8,605 nt of DNA from Pseudomonadota bacterium (GTDB lineage: Bacteria; Desulfobacterota; Desulfobacteria; Desulfobacterales; Desulfobacteraceae): NCBI GenBank assembly GCA_018816605.1, contig JAHIVS010000347.1:1-8605 (forward strand), in the 5' to 3' direction. The stretch's first letter is position 1, and each line of letters starts with the position of its first letter. The translations under genes were made by a program, and so were the position numbers. Under the pieces are notes generated by a model. It ran no database searches and had not been told where the DNA came from. It saw only the letters and a program-made list of their open reading frames with translations. This document shows positions 5,695 to 8,605 of the stretch, piece by piece.

Positions 5695-7521
5695 ATGGCA
5701 GATAAATTCATGAGCATGAAAAACCTCGGTTTTACCCTGCACTCGCGCAGCACACGATACAAGGTTGCCATTCCCAACTATTTAAATGACCACACCCCCA
5801 AGACCATTGACAGGGTTTTTGCGGCCGCCTTTGACCTGGGCAAAAAGGTTCTGCACCCCATGTTTGAAGAGATGGACCGCTTTCCGCCACAACTTGTCGA
5901 CGGCAGGGTCTGCGTCCATAAAGGGGTTCGGCCCATGCTGGAAACCCTGGGCCAGGACGGATGGATAGCAGCCACCTTCCCTGAATCCTGGGAGGGGGAG
6001 AACATGCCCTCTTCTCTTCTCCTATGTATTAATTTTATTTTTGCCACTGCCAATTACTCGGCCTCGGTCTACGCGGGCCTGACCATGGGGGCGGCAAAAC
6101 TGATTTTAAGTTTCGGGTCAGACAAACTGCAAAACATCTATCTGCCGCCCCTGCTGGCAGGCAAATGGCAGGGCACCATGGCCCTTACCGAGCCCGAGGC
6201 AGGGACATCCCTCGGAGACCTTTGTACCCAGGCGGTTCCCCTTGAACAGAGATCATCGGAAAAGGGGCAATACAAAATTTTTGGGGAAAAAATCTTTATT
6301 TCCGCTGGAGACCATGACGGGGTGGACAATGTGGTTCATCTGATGCTGGCCCGGATAAAGGGGGCGCCTGCCGGCGTAAAGGGGATCTCTCTTTTTGTCG
6401 TTCCCAAATTCAGGCCCGACGCCCAGGGCAATCTTGTGGAAAACGACGTGAATGTCACCCAGGTCTTTCACAAGCTGGGGTATCGCGGTGCCCCCATTAC
6501 CGGAATCCGCCTTGGGGAAAAGGACAATTGCATCGGGTACCTGGTGGGTCAGGAACACAAGGGGCTCGCCTATATGTTCCAGATGATGAACAATGCAAGG
6601 CTGGAGGTGGGCATGGGAGCAACCGCCATTGCCACGGCCGCCTATCATTCAGCCCTTGACTATTGCCGGACAAGAGTTCAGGGCAGGCCTGTTGCAGCTC
6701 CCAAGGAGGCTCCTCCCATCCCCATTATCGGGCATGCGGATGTGCGCCGCATGCTGCTCTTCCAGCGCGGTGTTGCAGAAGGGGCCCTGGCCCTGATCCT
6801 CCAATGCGGCATGTACGAGGACATCCTTGCCAAAGATCCCGGCCAGGCAGACTGCCACCTGCTCCTGGAGCTGCTGACCCCTGTGGCCAAAACCTTTCCG
6901 TCTGAAATGGGGATTCTGTCTACCAGCATGGCCATCCAATGTTTTGGCGGATACGGGTATTGCGATGATTTTCCCGTGGAGCAGCATTTCAGGGACATGC
7001 GCATTCACACCATCCACGAAGGGACCACGGGTATCCAGGCCATGGATCTTTTGGGCAGAAAACTGGTCATGGAAAACGGCCGGGCCCTAGGCGTGCTGAA
7101 GCAGGAGATGGAAGCGGCCATGGCGGCGGCAGGCCTTCACCCGGAGTCGGCCCGGGGACTTGAAGAGATGGCCCGGGACCTGGCCCATGGCATGGCCCTG
7201 CTGGAAAAGACCCTTCAGGCCTTGGGACTTCTGGCCATGGAAAAAGGGCCGGAGGCCTATCTGGCCGATGCCAGTCTCTTTCTTGAGATGTTCGGCATCC
7301 TGGTCATTGCCTGGCAATGGCTTACCATGGCCGATGCCGCCCTGTCGGCACTTGAACAAGAGAAGCTGAAAAAAAAGGATACCCTCTTTTATGAGGGCAA
7401 GCTTTGTGTGGCCCGTTATTTTTTCGCCTATGAACTGCCCAAAATAGAAGGGCTGGCCACGACACTTGTAAATTCAACCCAGATGACGCTGACCATGCAG
7501 GATGCATGGTTTACCGATTAA
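5695..7521 (+). CDS. Acyl-CoA dehydrogenase, second ~600-residue FadE/DmdC-type paralogue
   Basis: This 608-residue FAD-dependent acyl-CoA dehydrogenase has the same architecture as the enzyme at 2915-4729: N-terminal helical region, beta-domain, helical domain and an extra C-terminal domain of ~130 residues. Motifs fall at almost the same residue numbers: ALTEPEAGTSLGDL at 163-176, EKIFISAGDHD in the beta-domain, CFGGYGY at 416-422, and the catalytic Glu442 in HEGTTGIQ. Shared stretches such as IPIIGH-DVRRML and GIQAMDLLGRKL show that the two are paralogues, but overall they have diverged well. Where the first has GSD in the flavin-binding motif this one has GTS, and YEGT is HEGT. The start at 5695 follows AAAGGA at 5682-5687 by seven bases; the frame is open far upstream but overlaps the preceding gene. 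It likely acts on a different substrate or pairs with its paralogue; neither can be decided here. Confidence 0.94.
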   Translation: MADKFMSMKNLGFTLHSRSTRYKVAIPNYLNDHTPKTIDRVFAAAFDLGKKVLHPMFEEMDRFPPQLVDGRVCVHKGVRPMLETLGQDGWIAATFPESWEGENMPSSLLLCINFIFATANYSASVYAGLTMGAAKLILSFGSDKLQNIYLPPLLAGKWQGTMALTEPEAGTSLGDLCTQAVPLEQRSSEKGQYKIFGEKIFISAGDHDGVDNVVHLMLARIKGAPAGVKGISLFVVPKFRPDAQGNLVENDVNVTQVFHKLGYRGAPITGIRLGEKDNCIGYLVGQEHKGLAYMFQMMNNARLEVGMGATAIATAAYHSALDYCRTRVQGRPVAAPKEAPPIPIIGHADVRRMLLFQRGVAEGALALILQCGMYEDILAKDPGQADCHLLLELLTPVAKTFPSEMGILSTSMAIQCFGGYGYCDDFPVEQHFRDMRIHTIHEGTTGIQAMDLLGRKLVMENGRALGVLKQEMEAAMAAAGLHPESARGLEEMARDLAHGMALLEKTLQALGLLAMEKGPEAYLADASLFLEMFGILVIAWQWLTMADAALSALEQEKLKKKDTLFYEGKLCVARYFFAYELPKIEGLATTLVNSTQMTLTMQDAWFTD

Positions 7522-7531
7522 CCCCTAGGAT

Positions 7532-7537
7532 AAGGAG
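7532..7537 (+). promoter_or_regulatory. Ribosome binding site that sets the crotonase start at 7548
   Basis: AAGGAG lies 10 bases before the ATG at 7548. An in-frame ATG at 7506 would overlap the end of the preceding gene and add 14 residues with no family similarity. Confidence 0.75.
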
Positions 7538-7547
7538 AACCTGTAAG

Positions 7548-8315
7548 ATGACCCCCAGTACCCAACCCGAGACCCCTCCGTTCAAGTTCAGAACAAAAGA
7601 TCACATCGGATACCTGACCCTGGACCGGGCCGCCACCTACAATGCCTTTGACCATTCAATGGTGGAGGCCTTTGAAACACTTTTAAGGGAACTGCGCTAT
7701 GACGAGCAAATCCGGGTGATCATCCTGGACGGTGGAAAAGCCAAGGGGTTTTGCGCAGGCCTTGACACCAAGGTTTACGCCCCCGAAATTTTCAAGATGA
7801 CGCCCGTCCAGGCCTATAATGCCCAGGTCCGCATGAGCCGGCTTTTTTTGGCCATGCGTCAGATTCCCCAGCCCATTATCGCCTGTGTCCACGGGGCGGC
7901 CGCCGGAATCGGATTTTCCCTGGCCATGGCTTCGGACCTAAGGATACTGGCCCAGGATGCGCGGTTTTCAGCGGCCTATATCAACATCGGTCTGGGCGGG
8001 GCGGACATGGCCTCCAGCTATTTTCTTCCCAGGCTCATCGGGGCGGGCCGGGCCTATGAATACCTTTTGACCGGCAATTGGATGGATGCCGCAACCGCGC
8101 TCAATCTGGGATTTGCATCCCGGATAGTGGAAAAAACTGAGATGATATCCACCGCCCAGGGCCTTGCCAAAACCATGGTGGAAAAAAACCCCATGGGAAT
8201 CCGAATGACCAAGGAGGCCATCAATTGCAACCTGGACTGTGCAGGCCTGGAAGCAGCCCTGAACATGGAGGACAGAAATCAGATCATGATGAGCTATACC
8301 TATCGGATGGCATAA
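7548..8315 (+). CDS. Enoyl-CoA hydratase/isomerase (crotonase) superfamily protein
   Basis: This 255-residue protein has the normal length for the superfamily, which handles CoA thioesters through a stabilised enolate. The oxyanion-hole segments are clear: KGFCAGLDTK at residues 66-75 and HGAAAGIGFSLAMASDLRI at 115-133. The two glutamates of classical enoyl-CoA hydratase (Glu144 and Glu164 in the rat enzyme) align with Ser124 and Tyr144 here, so simple hydration by the textbook mechanism is doubtful. Asp153 in GLGGADMASSYFLPRLIG occupies the neighbourhood of the catalytic Asp of dienoyl-CoA isomerases and of the GLS-x-x-D-x-G-x-SY-x-LPR subgroup of crotonases. An isomerase or an unusual hydratase or lyase is possible. 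It is the last gene of the catabolic run, 26 bases after the second long dehydrogenase. The superfamily is certain; the reaction is not. Confidence 0.9.
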   Translation: MTPSTQPETPPFKFRTKDHIGYLTLDRAATYNAFDHSMVEAFETLLRELRYDEQIRVIILDGGKAKGFCAGLDTKVYAPEIFKMTPVQAYNAQVRMSRLFLAMRQIPQPIIACVHGAAAGIGFSLAMASDLRILAQDARFSAAYINIGLGGADMASSYFLPRLIGAGRAYEYLLTGNWMDAATALNLGFASRIVEKTEMISTAQGLAKTMVEKNPMGIRMTKEAINCNLDCAGLEAALNMEDRNQIMMSYTYRMA

Positions 8316-8339
8316 AAAGATCCCCCTGCACCCCAGGTG

Positions 8340-8373
8340 AAAAAAAATTATTAAGTCTATTTGAAAAAAGAGG
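8340..8373 (+). promoter_or_regulatory. A/T-rich UP-element-like region of the rRNA promoter
   Basis: A run of eight to nine A's and further A/T tracts fill the stretch immediately upstream of the -35 box. Strong rRNA promoters typically carry such UP elements, which contact the RNA polymerase alpha C-terminal domains. This is assigned by position and composition only. Confidence 0.5.
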
Positions 8374-8401
8374 TTGACATAAAATAAATTTCAGGTATTA
8401 T
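8374..8401 (+). promoter_or_regulatory. Sigma-70-type promoter for the rRNA operon
   Basis: A perfect -35 box TTGACA at 8374-8379 and a -10 box TATTAT at 8396-8401 (5 of 6 to consensus) are separated by 16 bases. Transcription would start near 8408, giving a leader of about 135 bases before the 16S gene. It is the only strong promoter I can see in the window. Confidence 0.82.
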
Positions 8402-8409
8402 ACGTTGAT

Positions 8410-8458
8410 CTTCACGGGGAAAGGCTCTGTAAGAGTTCAGCCCGGGAAGTTTTTTTTT
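8410..8458 (+). terminator. Terminator-like hairpin plus nine T's inside the rRNA leader
   Basis: CTTCACGGG at 8410-8418 can pair with CCCGGGAAG at 8441-8449: four pairs, one A/G mismatch, then four pairs. The loop contains a second small hairpin (CTCT 8425-8428 with AGAG 8432-8435). Nine T's follow directly at 8450-8458, which is the layout of an intrinsic terminator. It lies downstream of the apparent rRNA promoter, starting only a few bases after the predicted transcription start. It could stop read-through from the catabolic operon, act as an attenuator or pause site in the rRNA leader, or both. The pairing is visible; termination is inferred. Confidence 0.5.
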
Positions 8459-8467
8459 GGAAGTGTT

Positions 8468-8480
8468 TGATCTTTGAAAA
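8468..8480 (+). promoter_or_regulatory. boxA-like antitermination element of the rRNA leader
   Basis: TGATCTTTGAAAA resembles the boxA element (E. coli TGCTCTTTAACAA) that recruits NusB/NusE for rRNA antitermination. It lies about 60 bases after the predicted transcription start and 63 bases before the 16S start, a usual place for boxA. Confidence 0.65.
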
Positions 8481-8505
8481 TTGGTCAGTGAGAAAAGAAA
8501 AGAGC

Positions 8506-8520
8506 GGGTCGTAAAGACCT
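8506..8520 (+). other. Small hairpin in the rRNA leader
   Basis: GGGTC at 8506-8510 can pair with GACCT at 8516-8520 (one G-U pair) around a GUAAA loop. It may be part of the leader structure near the 16S processing stem, whose partner strand would lie beyond the window. No function can be assigned. Confidence 0.35.
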
Positions 8521-8542
8521 AAAAAGAAAAGCATAAGGATTA

Positions 8543-8605
8543 TAACTGGAGAGTTTGATCCTGGCTCAGAATGAACGCTGGCGGCGTGCTTAACACATGC
8601 AAGTC
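8543..8605 (+). rRNA. rrs: 16S ribosomal RNA (5' end only)
   Basis: The first ~63 bases of 16S rRNA are present and the gene runs off the right edge. The universal 5' segment AGAGTTTGATCCTGGCTCAG is at 8550-8569, followed by the conserved AACGCTGGCGGCGTGCTTAA and ACACATGCAAGTC. The start at 8543 is placed by aligning GAGTTTGATC with positions 9-18 of E. coli 16S and is accurate to a few bases. The GCGTGCTTAACACATG context fits Desulfobacterota among other groups. Confidence 0.96.

Noticed and set aside
8321..8340. Small hairpins (CCTG/CAGG or CACC/GGTG) after the crotonase stop as a terminator
   Set aside because: Stems are only four pairs, the two pairings exclude each other, and the tail is A-rich rather than T-rich on the transcribed strand.
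1..8605. Search for CRISPR arrays, insertion sequences, tRNA genes, toxin-antitoxin pairs or phage genes
   Set aside because: No regularly spaced repeats, terminal inverted repeats, transposase motifs or tRNA-like sequences were seen by eye; gaps between genes are short and filled by the sites listed.

Overview
The window reads as a piece of a Desulfobacterota (Desulfobacteraceae-like, probably sulfate-reducing) chromosome. This rests on the 5' end of a bacterial 16S rRNA gene at the right edge, whose first ~60 bases look deltaproteobacterial, and on a gene content of stacked acyl-CoA dehydrogenases typical of fatty-acid and hydrocarbon degraders. The genus is not decidable from this fragment. 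Everything is on the plus strand and tightly packed, with gaps of 21 to 55 bases between genes, so bases 1 to 8315 look like one catabolic operon. A separate ribosomal RNA operon begins right after it.

Layout: (1) 1-242, the last 79 codons of an acyl-CoA dehydrogenase of the ACAD10/ACAD11 type, cut by the left edge; (2) 264-950, a TetR-type regulator; (3) 1006-2073, an aminoglycoside-phosphotransferase-fold kinase of the ACAD10/11 N-terminal type; (4) 2113-2865, a short-chain dehydrogenase resembling DHRS4; (5) 2915-4729, a ~600-residue FadE/DmdC-type acyl-CoA dehydrogenase; (6) 4767-5672, a 3-hydroxyacyl-CoA dehydrogenase with an altered active-site loop; (7) 5695-7521, a second ~600-residue acyl-CoA dehydrogenase; (8) 7548-8315, a crotonase-superfamily protein lacking both classical hydratase glutamates; (9) 8340-8605, an rRNA promoter, a leader with a terminator-like hairpin and a boxA-like element, then the start of 16S rRNA.

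How the genes may work together: an ACAD10/11-type dehydrogenase, an APH-fold kinase and an SDR are the parts of the gamma-hydroxyacyl-CoA route known from the levulinate (lva) pathway of Pseudomonas putida and from mammalian ACAD10/ACAD11. In that route a 4-oxo group is reduced to 4-hydroxy, the hydroxyl is phosphorylated, and phosphate is eliminated on the dehydrogenase to give an acyl-CoA that can enter beta-oxidation. Genes 5 to 8 would supply the beta-oxidation steps. I infer an operon for degrading a 4-hydroxy or 4-oxo (or otherwise oxygenated or branched) acyl-CoA, under TetR-type control. No acyl-CoA ligase, thiolase, ETF or LvaB-like partner is visible in the window. The true substrate cannot be read from the sequence.

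The points most worth a second look are the kinase/dehydrogenase/SDR module in this host, the non-canonical active sites of the hydroxyacyl-CoA dehydrogenase and the crotonase, and the terminator-like hairpin with nine T's between the apparent rRNA promoter and the boxA-like element.
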